Shown here piece by piece: positions 31,287 to 40,103 of a DNA stretch of 50,744 nucleotides. The stretch is taken from assembly GCF_009720865.1 (NCBI RefSeq), contig NZ_WNLA01000033.1, positions 1-50,744 of the forward strand. The letters run 5' to 3'. The notes beneath the pieces were generated by a model that was not told the origin of the DNA, searched no databases, and saw only the letters and a list, made by a program, of their open reading frames with translations. How positions within the stretch are numbered: position 1 is the first letter of the stretch; every line of letters begins with the position of its first letter. Origin of the DNA: Pseudoduganella ginsengisoli (GTDB taxonomy: Bacteria; Pseudomonadota; Gammaproteobacteria; Burkholderiales; Burkholderiaceae_D). Position numbers and translations under genes: made by a program.

Positions 31287-33890
31287 ATGGGAAGCAGAAA
31301 CACATTTATCAATGCCGCCACGGCGGCTTACGTGGCTGGCGCCACGACCTGGATCCTGCTGTCGGACGCGCTGCTGCCGTCCGCCGCCGACCCGCATGCC
31401 GCCGCCGCACTGAGTACCGTCAAAGGCATGTTCTTTGTCTGCGCCTCTGCCGCCGGCCTGTACGTTGCGCTGCGCGCCGTGCCGCACCAGGACGCCAATA
31501 CGTCGATGGTCGGCGTGGCGGGCGCCGCCTTGCAGCCGCTATCCGGCCGCTGGCTGCTGCAGACACTGTTTGCCGCAGCTTTTACACTGGCGGCGGTGCC
31601 GCTGCAACGCTATCTGCCCACGGCGGGCCTGATGCTGTTCATGCCTTGCATTATCGTCAGCGCCGCCATTGGCGGGCTGGGGCCGGGCGCGCTGGCCACC
31701 TTGCTGGCCGCCGTGCTGGGCAAGCACCCGGCGGCCAGCGACTATCCGCTGCATGTCGGGATGCTGGTATTGAGCGGCTTGCTGATCAGCGCACTGTGCG
31801 CGGTGTTGCGCGCGTCGCTGCGCGATGCGGAAATCAACGGACAGCGGTTGCAAACCACCATCGACGCCACCAGCGATGGCTTGTGGGACTGGGACCTGGA
31901 AAACCGCATCCTGTTCCAGACCGGCGGCGTTGCCCGCCTCAGCGGCTTACCTGAGAAAAACCCGTCGCTGCGCCGCCTGCTGCACGCTGTCCACCGCGAC
32001 GACCGGCCGTCATTGCTGGCGCAGTTGCGCCTGCACCTGGCTGGCAAAAAGCGTACGATCGGCATGTCATTCCGTTTCGTCCAGCGCGACGGCAGCACGG
32101 TCTGGGTGCGTGTCTCCGGCCGCGTGGTGGCGCAGGCGGACAATGGCGCCGCCACGCGCATGGTCGGCACGCTGTCCGACATCTCTGAATGGCGCGAACT
32201 GGAACAAATGCAGCGCGACGCCGATACCGTATTTGCCGGCACCCATGAAGGCATCATGGTGGTCGATACCCACTTGCGCATCGAGCGCGTCAACCCCGCG
32301 TTTGAACGCATCACCGGCTACCGGGCCGACGAAGTCGTGGGCCAGACACCGGGGCTGCTGGCGTCCGGCCGCCACAGCAAGGCGTTTTACCGCGACATGT
32401 GGACGTCGGTCCAGCGCGACGGCTTCTGGCGCGGCGAAATCTGGAATGCCCGTAAAAATGGCTCGGTCTATCCGGAACTGCTGACGATTTCCGCCGTGCG
32501 CGATGACAAGGGCAAAGCCGACCACTACATCGGCGTGTTTTCCGACATCAGCCATATCAAAGCGCACGCGGCGGAACTGGACCGCGCGGCGAATTTCGAT
32601 GCGCTGACCGGCCTGCCGAACCGGCGCCTGCTGACGGACCGCTTTGAACATGCGATCCAGCGTTCGAACCGCACTGGCAAGCCGCTGACGGTTTGCATGC
32701 TGGACCTCGATGATTTCAAGGATGTCAATCAATGCCATGGCAAGCAGGCGGGCGACCGGCTGCTGGTGGAAATCGCCAAATCGCTGGCATCCGTGGTGCG
32801 GGCAGACGATACGCTGGCCCGTACCGGCGGTGATGAATTCGTGCTGCTGATGGCCGATATCGGTACGCTGGAAGAATGCGCGCAGGCGCTGGACCGGGTG
32901 CTGTCTGCCGCCAGCGTGGCGTTGCAGTTGGGGTCGGAAACCATCCGCGTCACGGCCAGCGTGGGCGTGTGCCGCTATCCTGACGATAACGGCAATGCCG
33001 ACACCTTGCTGCGGCATGCGGAGCAGGCCATGTACCAGGCCAAGGATGATGGACGGGGACGGTATCAGCTGTTCGACCCGGTCAGCGACCGCCAAGCGCA
33101 GGCGCACCGTCAAGCCATGCACCGTTTGCGGCACGCGCTGGAGCAGGAAGAATTCCGCCTGCACTATCAGCCCAAGGTGGATTTGCATACCGGCGTACTG
33201 GTCGGCGTGGAAGCGCTGATCCGCTGGCAGCATCCGGAACGCGGCCTGCTGCCGCCGGGCGACTTCCTGCCGCATGTCATCGGCACGCAGCTGGAAACCG
33301 ATATCGGCGACTGGGTCATCCGCACGGCGCTGGCGCAAAGCGCGCAATGGCGCCGCCAGGGCTTGCAAGTGCAAGTCAGTGTCAACGTGGGCGCCGCGCA
33401 GCTGCTGGCGCCGGGCTTCAGCGACAGCCTGGAAGCGGCGCTGGCGGCGTGCCCCGGCTCGGCGCCGGGCGACCTGGAACTGGAAGTGCTGGAGACCGCC
33501 GCGATTGAAGACGTGTCGCATGCGATGGACGTGCTGCACCGCTGCCATGACATGGGCGTGCATTTTGCGCTCGATGATTTCGGCACCGGGTATTCGTCGC
33601 TGACCTACTTGCGCAAGCTGCCGGTCGATACGCTGAAAGTCGACCAGAGCTTCGTGCGCAACATGCTGTCCGACCCTGCGGATTGCGGCATCGTCGCCGG
33701 CGTCTTGCGCATGGCGCACGCCATGGGATTGCAGGTGGTGGCGGAAGGCGTGGAAACGGCGGAACACTGCGCCCTGCTGAGCGACATGGGCTGCGAACTG
33801 GCGCAGGGCTATGGTATTGCGCGGCCGATGGCGCCGGAACTGCTGCCGGCGTGGGCCGCGTCGCGGCAGGTGGCCGCCGCCGCGGCGTAA
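31287..33890 (+). CDS. Membrane PAS-GGDEF-EAL cyclic-di-GMP enzyme
   Basis: Protein of 867 residues. N-terminal membrane region (about 8-175) with a DUF4118/KdpD-like pair of spans (RWLLQTLFAAAF, LMPCIIV region), two PAS domains (about 185-305 and 315-425), a GGDEF domain with intact TGGDEF at 514-518 and an inhibitory site RADD at 505-508, and an EAL domain with EAL at 642-644, DDFGTGYSSL and QGYGIARP. Key residues of both catalytic domains are present, so it could either make or break cyclic di-GMP. It is a single gene behind a perfect FNR box, implying oxygen-controlled cyclic-di-GMP turnover. Confidence 0.95.
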   Translation: MGSRNTFINAATAAYVAGATTWILLSDALLPSAADPHAAAALSTVKGMFFVCASAAGLYVALRAVPHQDANTSMVGVAGAALQPLSGRWLLQTLFAAAFTLAAVPLQRYLPTAGLMLFMPCIIVSAAIGGLGPGALATLLAAVLGKHPAASDYPLHVGMLVLSGLLISALCAVLRASLRDAEINGQRLQTTIDATSDGLWDWDLENRILFQTGGVARLSGLPEKNPSLRRLLHAVHRDDRPSLLAQLRLHLAGKKRTIGMSFRFVQRDGSTVWVRVSGRVVAQADNGAATRMVGTLSDISEWRELEQMQRDADTVFAGTHEGIMVVDTHLRIERVNPAFERITGYRADEVVGQTPGLLASGRHSKAFYRDMWTSVQRDGFWRGEIWNARKNGSVYPELLTISAVRDDKGKADHYIGVFSDISHIKAHAAELDRAANFDALTGLPNRRLLTDRFEHAIQRSNRTGKPLTVCMLDLDDFKDVNQCHGKQAGDRLLVEIAKSLASVVRADDTLARTGGDEFVLLMADIGTLEECAQALDRVLSAASVALQLGSETIRVTASVGVCRYPDDNGNADTLLRHAEQAMYQAKDDGRGRYQLFDPVSDRQAQAHRQAMHRLRHALEQEEFRLHYQPKVDLHTGVLVGVEALIRWQHPERGLLPPGDFLPHVIGTQLETDIGDWVIRTALAQSAQWRRQGLQVQVSVNVGAAQLLAPGFSDSLEAALAACPGSAPGDLELEVLETAAIEDVSHAMDVLHRCHDMGVHFALDDFGTGYSSLTYLRKLPVDTLKVDQSFVRNMLSDPADCGIVAGVLRMAHAMGLQVVAEGVETAEHCALLSDMGCELAQGYGIARPMAPELLPAWAASRQVAAAAA

Positions 33891-33914
33891 TTAACCGGCA
33901 GGCTGCTGGGCGGC

Positions 33915-34658
33915 TTAGCCCAGCGCCTCGTAGCAGACGCCTTCCGCCACGGCCGCCAGGCTGGCGCCATCGATAAACGTCAGGCGCCGTCCCGTCAGCG
34001 TTATCCAGCCGGCCTTGCGGAAGCGCGCCAGCAGGCGGCATACGCATTCCATCGTCAAGCCCAGGTAGGCGCCGATTTCCTCACGCGACATGCGCAGCTG
34101 GATATTGATCGAAGGCTTGCCGCGCGCCGCATAGCGCGCGCGCAATCCCACCAGGAATAGCGCCAGGCGCTGCTCGGCGCGGGCATTCCCCAGCAAAAAC
34201 AGCGACGCCTGCTGGCGCTGGATTTCCCGGCTTAACGTGCGGTGGAACTGGTCCATCAGTGAGGGCACGTCCGCCAGCAAGTGGTGCAGGCGGTCGAACG
34301 GGATTTCACAGATTTCGCACGTATCGAGCGCCACGGCGTCACAGTCATGGCGTCCATCGGCAATCGCATCGAGTCCCAGCAGTTCGCCATCCATCGGGAA
34401 ACCCGTGACCTGGCAGGCGCCGTGCGCGTGGCGCAGGGTTTTCAGGTAGCCGCTACGCACGGCAAACAGGCTGGCAAAGGCGTCGCCGGCGCGGAACAGG
34501 TATTCACCCCGCATCAGCGTGCGCCGTCCGCCCACGATATTTTCCAGCCGCTGCATATCGCACGGCGGCAAACCGCCCGCAAGGCAAAAGCTGCCCATGC
34601 CGCATTGCGAACACATGGGGCCCGCACAGTTGGCGGGCGCGACGGTTTCCACTTCCAT
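33915..34658 (-). CDS. FNR-type [4Fe-4S] regulator 1, altered recognition helix
   Basis: Protein of 247 residues of the CRP/FNR family. Four cysteines for an oxygen-labile cluster are present: Cys16, 19 and 25 (CSQCGMGSFC, spaced CX2CX5C as in E. coli FNR) and Cys117 in CEIPF. The C-terminal helix-turn-helix has GLTMECVCRLL, where FNR has GLTVETISRLL: Glu204 and Arg208 are kept but the specificity serine is Cys207. It is divergent from the universal stress protein gene and convergent with the GGDEF-EAL gene. AAAGG precedes the ATG. Expected to sense oxygen or nitric oxide and regulate nearby genes. Confidence 0.93.
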   Translation of the reverse strand: MEVETVAPANCAGPMCSQCGMGSFCLAGGLPPCDMQRLENIVGGRRTLMRGEYLFRAGDAFASLFAVRSGYLKTLRHAHGACQVTGFPMDGELLGLDAIADGRHDCDAVALDTCEICEIPFDRLHHLLADVPSLMDQFHRTLSREIQRQQASLFLLGNARAEQRLALFLVGLRARYAARGKPSINIQLRMSREEIGAYLGLTMECVCRLLARFRKAGWITLTGRRLTFIDGASLAAVAEGVCYEALG

Positions 34659-34818
34659 GACTGCCTTTCATTGCAACCACGCCGCGACGGGCGGCGCTAC
34701 CCTGCCAGTATCGCCGCCCACCACGGTTGCCGCTATCGGTGATGCCAGCCAGTTCACTGTAGTGCTTCCCCTACCCGGCTGGCGGCGCAAGTGTCTTGCC
34801 TGCCAATGTCACTGGAAT

Positions 34819-34832
34819 TTGATCTGCGTCAT
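34819..34832. promoter_or_regulatory. FNR-like box before the universal stress protein
   Basis: TTGATCTGCGTCAT has the first half-site perfect and two mismatches in the second. It lies between divergent starts of FNR-type regulator 1 and the universal stress gene. A weak -10-like CACACT sits at 34855-34860, the class II distance for the rightward gene. Confidence 0.5.
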
Positions 34833-34888
34833 GGCTGCCTGCCCCACACGCGCCCACACTGGCTGTGAACCAACCAATGGAGGCTCAC

Positions 34889-35725
34889 ATGACTTACCGC
34901 ACCATCCTGGTCCACGCAGACCGCACACGCCAGTCCCCGGCCCGCATACTCACGGCTGCCACGCTGGCTAAGCAATTCGACGCCCATTTGGTGGGCGTTG
35001 CGTTGACGGGGGTTTCACGCTTTCTTCTGCCGGGTAGTATTGAAATGGGCGGCATGATGCTGGCCGAACAAATCGCCATCATGCGCGACGATGCGCAAAC
35101 CGCACTGGCGCAATTTGGCGAAATGGCGTCCGCTGCCGGTGTGCTGTCGGTGGAACAGCTGCTCGTCAACGACGATGTCGATGGCGGCATGGCGCTGGTG
35201 GCGCGCTATGCGGACTTGGCCATCGTCAGCGTGCCCGATCCCGATGAAGCCGCCATCGGCAGCCTCAATGATTTGCCGGAATTCCTGCTGCTCAATTCCG
35301 GCCGGCCCGTACTGGCGCTGCCGTCAGCCGGCTGGAAAGACCCGGTGGGCACCAACGCCATCGTCGCCTGGGATGCCAGCATCGAAGCGACGCATGCCGT
35401 CGCGGCGGCGCTGCCGCTGTTGAAACAGGCCGGACGCGTGACGGTCATGGTGTTCAACCCCGACCACCGGCCCGGCGCCCACGGCGAATTGCCGGGCGCG
35501 GACATGGGACTGTATTTGAGCCGGCACGGCGTCAAGGTTGAAGTCCAGGCGCTGCCGTCGACTATCGATACCGGCAACGCGCTGCTGTCGTCCGCTGCCG
35601 ACGTGGGCGCGGATTTGCTGGTGATGGGCGGCTATGGCCACAGCCGCTTCCAGGAAATGATGCTGGGCGGCGTGACGCGCACGGTGTTGCGCACCACGAC
35701 GCTGCCGGTGCTGATGGCGCATTGA
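34889..35725 (+). CDS. Tandem universal stress protein
   Basis: Cytoplasmic protein of 278 residues made of two UspA domains (about 1-140 and 150-275). The second has the ATP-binding loop GGYGHSRFQEMMLGGVT, and the first lacks it. Such tandem proteins are commonly induced by low oxygen under FNR/ANR control. The ATG at 34889 is preferred over an in-frame ATG 24 bases upstream because GGAGG stands 6 bases before it. Divergent from FNR-type regulator 1, with a degenerate FNR box in the gap; a strong terminator follows. Confidence 0.92.
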   Translation: MTYRTILVHADRTRQSPARILTAATLAKQFDAHLVGVALTGVSRFLLPGSIEMGGMMLAEQIAIMRDDAQTALAQFGEMASAAGVLSVEQLLVNDDVDGGMALVARYADLAIVSVPDPDEAAIGSLNDLPEFLLLNSGRPVLALPSAGWKDPVGTNAIVAWDASIEATHAVAAALPLLKQAGRVTVMVFNPDHRPGAHGELPGADMGLYLSRHGVKVEVQALPSTIDTGNALLSSAADVGADLLVMGGYGHSRFQEMMLGGVTRTVLRTTTLPVLMAH

Positions 35726-35740
35726 AGCCGCATTGAAGCA

Positions 35741-35770
35741 TAAACCGCGCGGCTCAGGCCGCGCGGTTTT
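35741..35770. terminator. Strong bidirectional rho-independent terminator
   Basis: AAACCGCGCGGC (35741-35752) pairs perfectly with GCCGCGCGGTTT (35757-35768) around a TCAG loop, followed by a T run on the plus strand and an A run before the stem, so that it can work in both directions. It separates the converging universal stress gene and FNR-type regulator 2. Confidence 0.93.
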
Positions 35771-35799
35771 TCTGCAACGGCGGTGAAATCCGGGCGGAC

Positions 35800-36606
35800 T
35801 CAGGCCGCGCAAGCTTCCGCGCCGCTCTCCGCACCACTGTCCGCGCCAGGTTCGCGCCCCGTGGACAGCGCTTCCAGGCTGTCGCGGTCGAGAATGCGGA
35901 TGTCGCGGTTATCCAGCTTGATCCAGCCCTGCTTGCGGAAGCGGGCCAGCAGGCGGCTGACGCTTTCAATGGTCAGGCCCAGGTAGCCGCCGATATCTTC
36001 ACGCGACATGCGCAACTGGTAGCTGGCGGCCGAATAGCCGCGCGCCGAATAGCGCGCGCCCATATTCAACAGGAACAGCGCCATGCGCTGGTCGGCCCGC
36101 ATGCTGCCACGGAACAGCATGATGGCTTGTTCACGCTGGATTTCACGGCCCAGTACACGGTGGAATTGCTGCATCAACGTGGGTGTCTGCATGACCAGTT
36201 CCTGCAGGCGGCCAAACGGGATTTCACACACTTCGCTGTCTTCCAGCGCCGTTGCACTGCAGTTATGGGAGCCGGAGCCGATCGCATCCATGCCCAGCAA
36301 GTCGCCGGCCATATGGAACCCCGTCACTTGCTGTTCGCCATGGATATTGACTTGCGCCGTCTTGAAATGGCCCAGGCGCACGGCGTACAGGCTGCCAAAC
36401 GACGCGCCCATGCTGAACAATTGCTCATCGCGGGCCACGCGGCGGCGGCGGGCAATGATCTGGTCCAGGCGCGCCACGTCGCTGTCCGCCAGACCCTGCG
36501 GCAGGCAAAAACGGTTGAAACTGCACAGTGTGCAATTGACTTTACCTGGCTTGGCTGCGGCGGCATTGGCCGGGGCGGCGTTGGCGATGGGGATCACGGT
36601 ATGCAT
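35800..36606 (-). CDS. FNR-type [4Fe-4S] regulator 2, canonical
   Basis: Protein of 268 residues, CRP/FNR family. Cluster cysteines: Cys25, 28 and 34 (CTLCSFNRFC) and Cys127 in CEIPF. The helix-turn-helix GLTIESVSRLL keeps the FNR reading residues Glu214, Ser217 and Arg218, so it should bind TTGAT-N4-ATCAA sites like the one at 31195. The C-terminus adds a short Gly-Ala-Asp/Glu-rich tail. AAAGGAG precedes the ATG. No FNR box is seen in its own 5' region. It is the likely activator of the FNR sites in the window. Confidence 0.95.
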   Translation of the reverse strand: MHTVIPIANAAPANAAAAKPGKVNCTLCSFNRFCLPQGLADSDVARLDQIIARRRRVARDEQLFSMGASFGSLYAVRLGHFKTAQVNIHGEQQVTGFHMAGDLLGMDAIGSGSHNCSATALEDSEVCEIPFGRLQELVMQTPTLMQQFHRVLGREIQREQAIMLFRGSMRADQRMALFLLNMGARYSARGYSAASYQLRMSREDIGGYLGLTIESVSRLLARFRKQGWIKLDNRDIRILDRDSLEALSTGREPGADSGAESGAEACAA

Positions 36607-36742
36607 TTGTTGCTCCTTTGCGGCGTGCGTTACACGTCCTCGATGAACAACAGTATCGCGCTGCCGGCGCTGTCACGGTATCGGGCATTGCAATGAGTTA
36701 ACGTAGGGGATCCGTGACATGCCCCTGCAGTCCCCCTGCTCT

Positions 36743-38098
36743 CTACGTCAATTCGACGGCCGCACCGTGCTGCGGCACTTCCGCCTGCCAGCCCAGCGTG
36801 TCGGCAATGCGGCGGCGCAGCGTATCAGACGCTTGCGGCTCGCCGTGGGTGACAAACACGCGCTGCGGCTTGCCGCAGGCGCCCAGCCAGGCCAGCAATT
36901 CTCCCTGGTCCGCATGGGCTGACAAATTGTCAATTTGTATGACCCGTGCCCGTACCGGCACGTACTCGCCGTGGATTTTAACTTCGGTGGCGCCGCCCAC
37001 CAGTGCTGCGCCGCGGGTCCCGCCCGCCTGGAAGCCTGCAAACAGGATGGTATTGCGGCGGTCCGGCGCGAAAGCTTTGATGTGGTGCAGCACCCGTCCT
37101 CCGGTCGCCATGCCGCTGGCGGCAATGATCACCATGGGCACGCGCCGCTGGTTCAGTGCGATGGACTCTTCCGGCGTATTGATGATGGTGACAGCGCGGC
37201 ACATGGCTTGGACTTGCTCCGCGCTCAAGCGGTGGTCGTGCCGGTGCTTGCGGTACAGCGCCGTCACGTCGGCCGCCATCGGGCTGTTCAGGTAAACCGG
37301 CACGGGCGGAATCGCGCCCTGCACTTTCATCTGTTGCAAATAATGCATCAGCGCCTGGGCCCGGCCCACGGCAAACGAAGGAATCACGGTGACGCCGCCC
37401 CGCGCTGCGGTTTCGCAGATGGTTTGCGCCAGTCGTTGCGCGGGGTCGGCCGGGTCGTGCATTTTGTCGCCATAGGTGGATTCCATGACGATGTAATCCG
37501 CATGGATGGCCGGCTCGGGCGGCGCCAGCAACGGGTCGGAAGTGCGGCCCAGGTCGCCCGAGAAATGCAGGCGCTTGCCGTCCGCATCGACGGTCACGCC
37601 GGCCGCGCCCAGGATATGTCCCGCGCGGCGCAATTCAACGTGAAACTGTTTGCCGATGGCGATGCGGTGGCTGAATGGCACGGGCGCCAGGTATTCCAGC
37701 GCCGCCAGCGCTTCCTTTTCCGTGTACAGCGGCAGCGCCGGCGCATGCTTGCTGAACGCATGGCGGTTGGCATAGGCCGCCTCTTCTTCCAGCAAGCGGC
37801 CACTGTCTGGCAACAGGATGTGGCACAGGTCGCGCGTCGCGGCAGTGCAATAGACCGGCCCCCGGTATCCATCGCGCACCAGCAGCGGCAACGCGCCCGC
37901 ATGGTCCAGGTGTGCGTGCGTCAGCACCACGGCGGTCAATGTGGCGGGATCGACGGGCTGCGCATCGCGGTTGCGCAAGCGCAGCGCCTTGTAGCCCTGG
38001 AACAGGCCGCAATCGACGAGGATGCGTTCGCCGCCGCTTTCCACCAGATAGCGCGAGCCGGTAACCGTGCCTGCCGCGCCCAAGAATGTGAGTTTCAT
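36743..38098 (-). CDS. Beta-CASP metallo-beta-lactamase-fold RNase-like protein
   Basis: Cytoplasmic protein of 451 residues related to CPSF-type RNA-processing nucleases. The metal-binding motif HAHLDH stands at 61-66, further ligands are in GHILGAA and HFSGDLG, and the beta-CASP region has ESTYGD, PSFAVGRAQ and a C-terminal RMMBL-like SAHADQGEL and FVTHGEPQ. It probably cuts or trims RNA with two zinc ions. GGGAGG precedes the ATG. Genes of this kind are often found with FNR, universal stress and alcohol dehydrogenase genes in hypoxia-responsive clusters; an FNR-like box lies 70 bases upstream here. Confidence 0.93.
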   Translation of the reverse strand: MKLTFLGAAGTVTGSRYLVESGGERILVDCGLFQGYKALRLRNRDAQPVDPATLTAVVLTHAHLDHAGALPLLVRDGYRGPVYCTAATRDLCHILLPDSGRLLEEEAAYANRHAFSKHAPALPLYTEKEALAALEYLAPVPFSHRIAIGKQFHVELRRAGHILGAAGVTVDADGKRLHFSGDLGRTSDPLLAPPEPAIHADYIVMESTYGDKMHDPADPAQRLAQTICETAARGGVTVIPSFAVGRAQALMHYLQQMKVQGAIPPVPVYLNSPMAADVTALYRKHRHDHRLSAEQVQAMCRAVTIINTPEESIALNQRRVPMVIIAASGMATGGRVLHHIKAFAPDRRNTILFAGFQAGGTRGAALVGGATEVKIHGEYVPVRARVIQIDNLSAHADQGELLAWLGACGKPQRVFVTHGEPQASDTLRRRIADTLGWQAEVPQHGAAVELT

Positions 38099-38115
38099 GT
38101 TGCCTCCCGTTGCAT

Positions 38116-38133
38116 GGCGCTAAAGATAGCGCC
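38116..38133 (-). promoter_or_regulatory. 7-bp hairpin in the leader of the RNase-like gene
   Basis: GGCGCTA (38116-38122) and TAGCGCC (38127-38133) pair perfectly around AAGA, just upstream of the ribosome binding site on the minus strand. No T run follows. It could be a 5' untranslated stem for RNA stability or autoregulation. Confidence 0.4.
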
Positions 38134-38160
38134 GTCAGGGAAGCCGGTCACGCATGTGAT

Positions 38161-38174
38161 TTGACCTTGATCAA
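38161..38174. promoter_or_regulatory. FNR-like box before the RNase-like gene
   Basis: TTGACCTTGATCAA differs from the FNR consensus TTGAT-N4-ATCAA by a single base in the first half-site. It lies 70 bases upstream of the metallo-beta-lactamase-fold gene and next to the end of chrA. The spacing does not give a -10 at the class II position, so the mode of action is open. Confidence 0.65.
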
Positions 38175-38198
38175 ATCACTGTTAAATATTGCGATTTA

Positions 38199-39548
38199 TC
38201 AATACCATACTAATTTAATGGCCAGCCCCGCCACAGCACAGGCGGCAATGACGTGGATGACATTGCGCTGATAGCGCAGCAGTGCGATGGCGGCGCCAAT
38301 GGCAATCACGGCCGACCATGGATCGAACGGTCCTTTTGCGCCTTGCGGCCACAATACGTGGTAGCCAAAGAACAAGGCCAGGTTCAGGATGACGCCGACC
38401 ACGCACGCAGTAATCGCCGTCAGCGGCGCCGTGAATTTGATGTCGCCATGGGTGGATTCCACCAGCGGACCGCCGGCCAGGATAAACAGGAACGATGGCA
38501 GGAACGTAAACCACGTGACCAGCGCGGCGGCCGTGGCGCCGGCCACGAATTGCGCCTCTGGCCCGAACACGGCTTTCACATAGCCGCCGACAAACCCGAC
38601 AAACGCCACCACCATGATCAGCGGGCCGGGCGTCGTTTCGCCCAGCGCCAGGCCATCGATCATTTGCCGCGGCGTCAGCCAGCCATAGTGTTCGACGGCG
38701 CCTTGGTACACGTAGGGCAGCACCGCATACGCACCGCCAAAGGTCAGCAAGGCTGCCTTGGTAAAGAACCAGCCCATTTGCGTCAGCGTATGGTCCCAGC
38801 CAAACACCATTGCCAGCGCCCCCATCGGCAAGGCCCACAGCACCGCGCCAGCGCCGATCACCAGCGCCAGCGCACTCCAGCGGAAGCGCGCATGGGGCGG
38901 CGTGGGCGTATCGTCATCGATCAATGCCGCACCATACGACTTATCCGCGCCGCCATGCCCGCCGCCGGCAGTAAATGTCGCCGGCGACAGGCGCCCGCCC
39001 ACGTAGCCAGTCAGCGCCGCGGCTGCCACGATCAGCGGAAATGGCACGTCCCATGCAAAGATCGCGGCAAACGCCGCGGCGGCGATGGCCCACAACACCT
39101 TGTTCTTTAAGGCACGCGAAGCAATGCGGTGCGCCGCCTGCAAAACGATCGCCGTCACGGCAGGCTTGATGCCATAAAACAGCCCGGCCACCACGGACAT
39201 GCCGCCAAACGCGATATACACCCACGACAGCACGACAAGAATCAACAGCGACGGCAAGACAAACAAGCCGCCCGCCACGACGCCGCCCCACGTGCGGTGC
39301 ATCAGCCAGCCGATGTACGTGGCCAGCTGCTGCGCTTCCGGCCCCGGCAGCACCATGCAGTAGTTCAGCGCGTGCAAGAAGCGGCGCTCGGATAGCCAGC
39401 GGCGTTTTTCCACCAGCTCTTCGTGCATGATGGCGATTTGCCCGGCAGGGCCGCCAAAGCTGATGAAACCCAGCTTCAGCCAAAAGACGAAGGCTTGCCA
39501 AAAAGTTACGGGAGCGGGCTTGACGTGGGACGGCTGCATGGAATCCAT
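38199..39548 (-). CDS. chrA: Chromate transporter ChrA
   Basis: Inner-membrane protein of 449 residues with two CHR half-domains. The first has LGFISFGGPAGQIAIMHEELVEKRRWL and ALNYCMVLPGPEAQQLATYIG; the second has LLTFGGAYAVLPYVYQGAVEHYGWL and LGETTPGPLIMVVAF. Two-domain ChrA proteins export chromate driven by the proton gradient. A chrB regulator is not next to it. No strong ribosome binding site precedes the ATG at 39548; an ATG three codons later is an alternative. The AT-rich stretch that precedes the flagellar operon is its upstream region. Confidence 0.93.
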   Translation of the reverse strand: MDSMQPSHVKPAPVTFWQAFVFWLKLGFISFGGPAGQIAIMHEELVEKRRWLSERRFLHALNYCMVLPGPEAQQLATYIGWLMHRTWGGVVAGGLFVLPSLLILVVLSWVYIAFGGMSVVAGLFYGIKPAVTAIVLQAAHRIASRALKNKVLWAIAAAAFAAIFAWDVPFPLIVAAAALTGYVGGRLSPATFTAGGGHGGADKSYGAALIDDDTPTPPHARFRWSALALVIGAGAVLWALPMGALAMVFGWDHTLTQMGWFFTKAALLTFGGAYAVLPYVYQGAVEHYGWLTPRQMIDGLALGETTPGPLIMVVAFVGFVGGYVKAVFGPEAQFVAGATAAALVTWFTFLPSFLFILAGGPLVESTHGDIKFTAPLTAITACVVGVILNLALFFGYHVLWPQGAKGPFDPWSAVIAIGAAIALLRYQRNVIHVIAACAVAGLAIKLVWY

Positions 39549-39831
39549 AAAGTTGGTTACATTACTTTCATTTTACAATCTTGTTCTTGTTGCATTATTA
39601 CAACTAAACAACTCCGGCTGACTAGCATCTTCCCAGTGACTCTGCAAATGTATAGATCAATTCTTCGTTAAATTATTGACAAACAAGTCGCGGGAAATTA
39701 GTATTATTTCCCTTCGGAAACAAACTGTTACATAATTCTAATTCCGAAATAAGCAACATAGTGAATTTCGTTGTGTGACTTTCTAAATCATCCCCGTCAT
39801 ACAGGCCGGCGTGTCTAACAGTAGGTTCAGC
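39549..39831. other. AT-rich intergenic leader of the flagellar operon
   Basis: Distinctly AT-rich gap between divergent chrA and fliQ with no credible gene. It should hold both promoters. No sigma-28 or sigma-54 flagellar promoter was recognised. Confidence 0.6.
39676..39704 (+). promoter_or_regulatory. Possible sigma-70 promoter for the flagellar operon
   Basis: A perfect -35 hexamer TTGACA (39676-39681) is followed after 17 bases by TAGTAT (39699-39704), which matches four of six -10 positions. It lies 128 bases before the probable fliQ start. Confidence 0.5.
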
Positions 39832-40098
39832 GTGGAATCTGATATTGCATTACAGCTTATGTCACAAGTCTTGTGGGGCGCCATTGTCGTGTGTGCGCCC
39901 GTGCTGGCTTGCACGCTGGTGGTGGGCCTGCTGGTGAGCGTGCTGCAAGTGGTCACGCAAATCCAGGACATGTCGCTGACCTTCATTCCCAAACTGGTCG
40001 CCACGGTGGTGGCCCTGACGGTGTGCGGCCCGTGGATGCTGCGCAAGCTGCTGCGTCTGGCCAGCGAACTGATTTCCGGCATCCCTAATTACTTCTGA
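39832..40098 (+). CDS. fliQ: Flagellar export protein FliQ
   Basis: Inner-membrane protein of 88 residues with two spans, part of the type III export gate with FliP and FliR. Family stretches: VVGLLVSVLQVVTQIQDMSLTFIPKL and GPWMLRKLL. The start is GTG at 39832, giving MESDIALQLM, which aligns with normal FliQ N-termini; a GTG at 39811 in frame would add seven residues. A weak TAGG lies upstream. fliP, normally just before fliQ, is missing: the next gene upstream is divergent chrA. First gene of the operon. Confidence 0.92.
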   Translation: MESDIALQLMSQVLWGAIVVCAPVLACTLVVGLLVSVLQVVTQIQDMSLTFIPKLVATVVALTVCGPWMLRKLLRLASELISGIPNYF

Positions 40099-40103
40099 TA
40101 CGC

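Noticed and set aside
33895..33930. Hairpin GCTGGGC / GCCCAGC as terminator between the GGDEF-EAL gene and FNR-type regulator 1
   Set aside because: It overlaps the end of the regulator coding sequence and has no T run in either direction, so it was not listed as a terminator.
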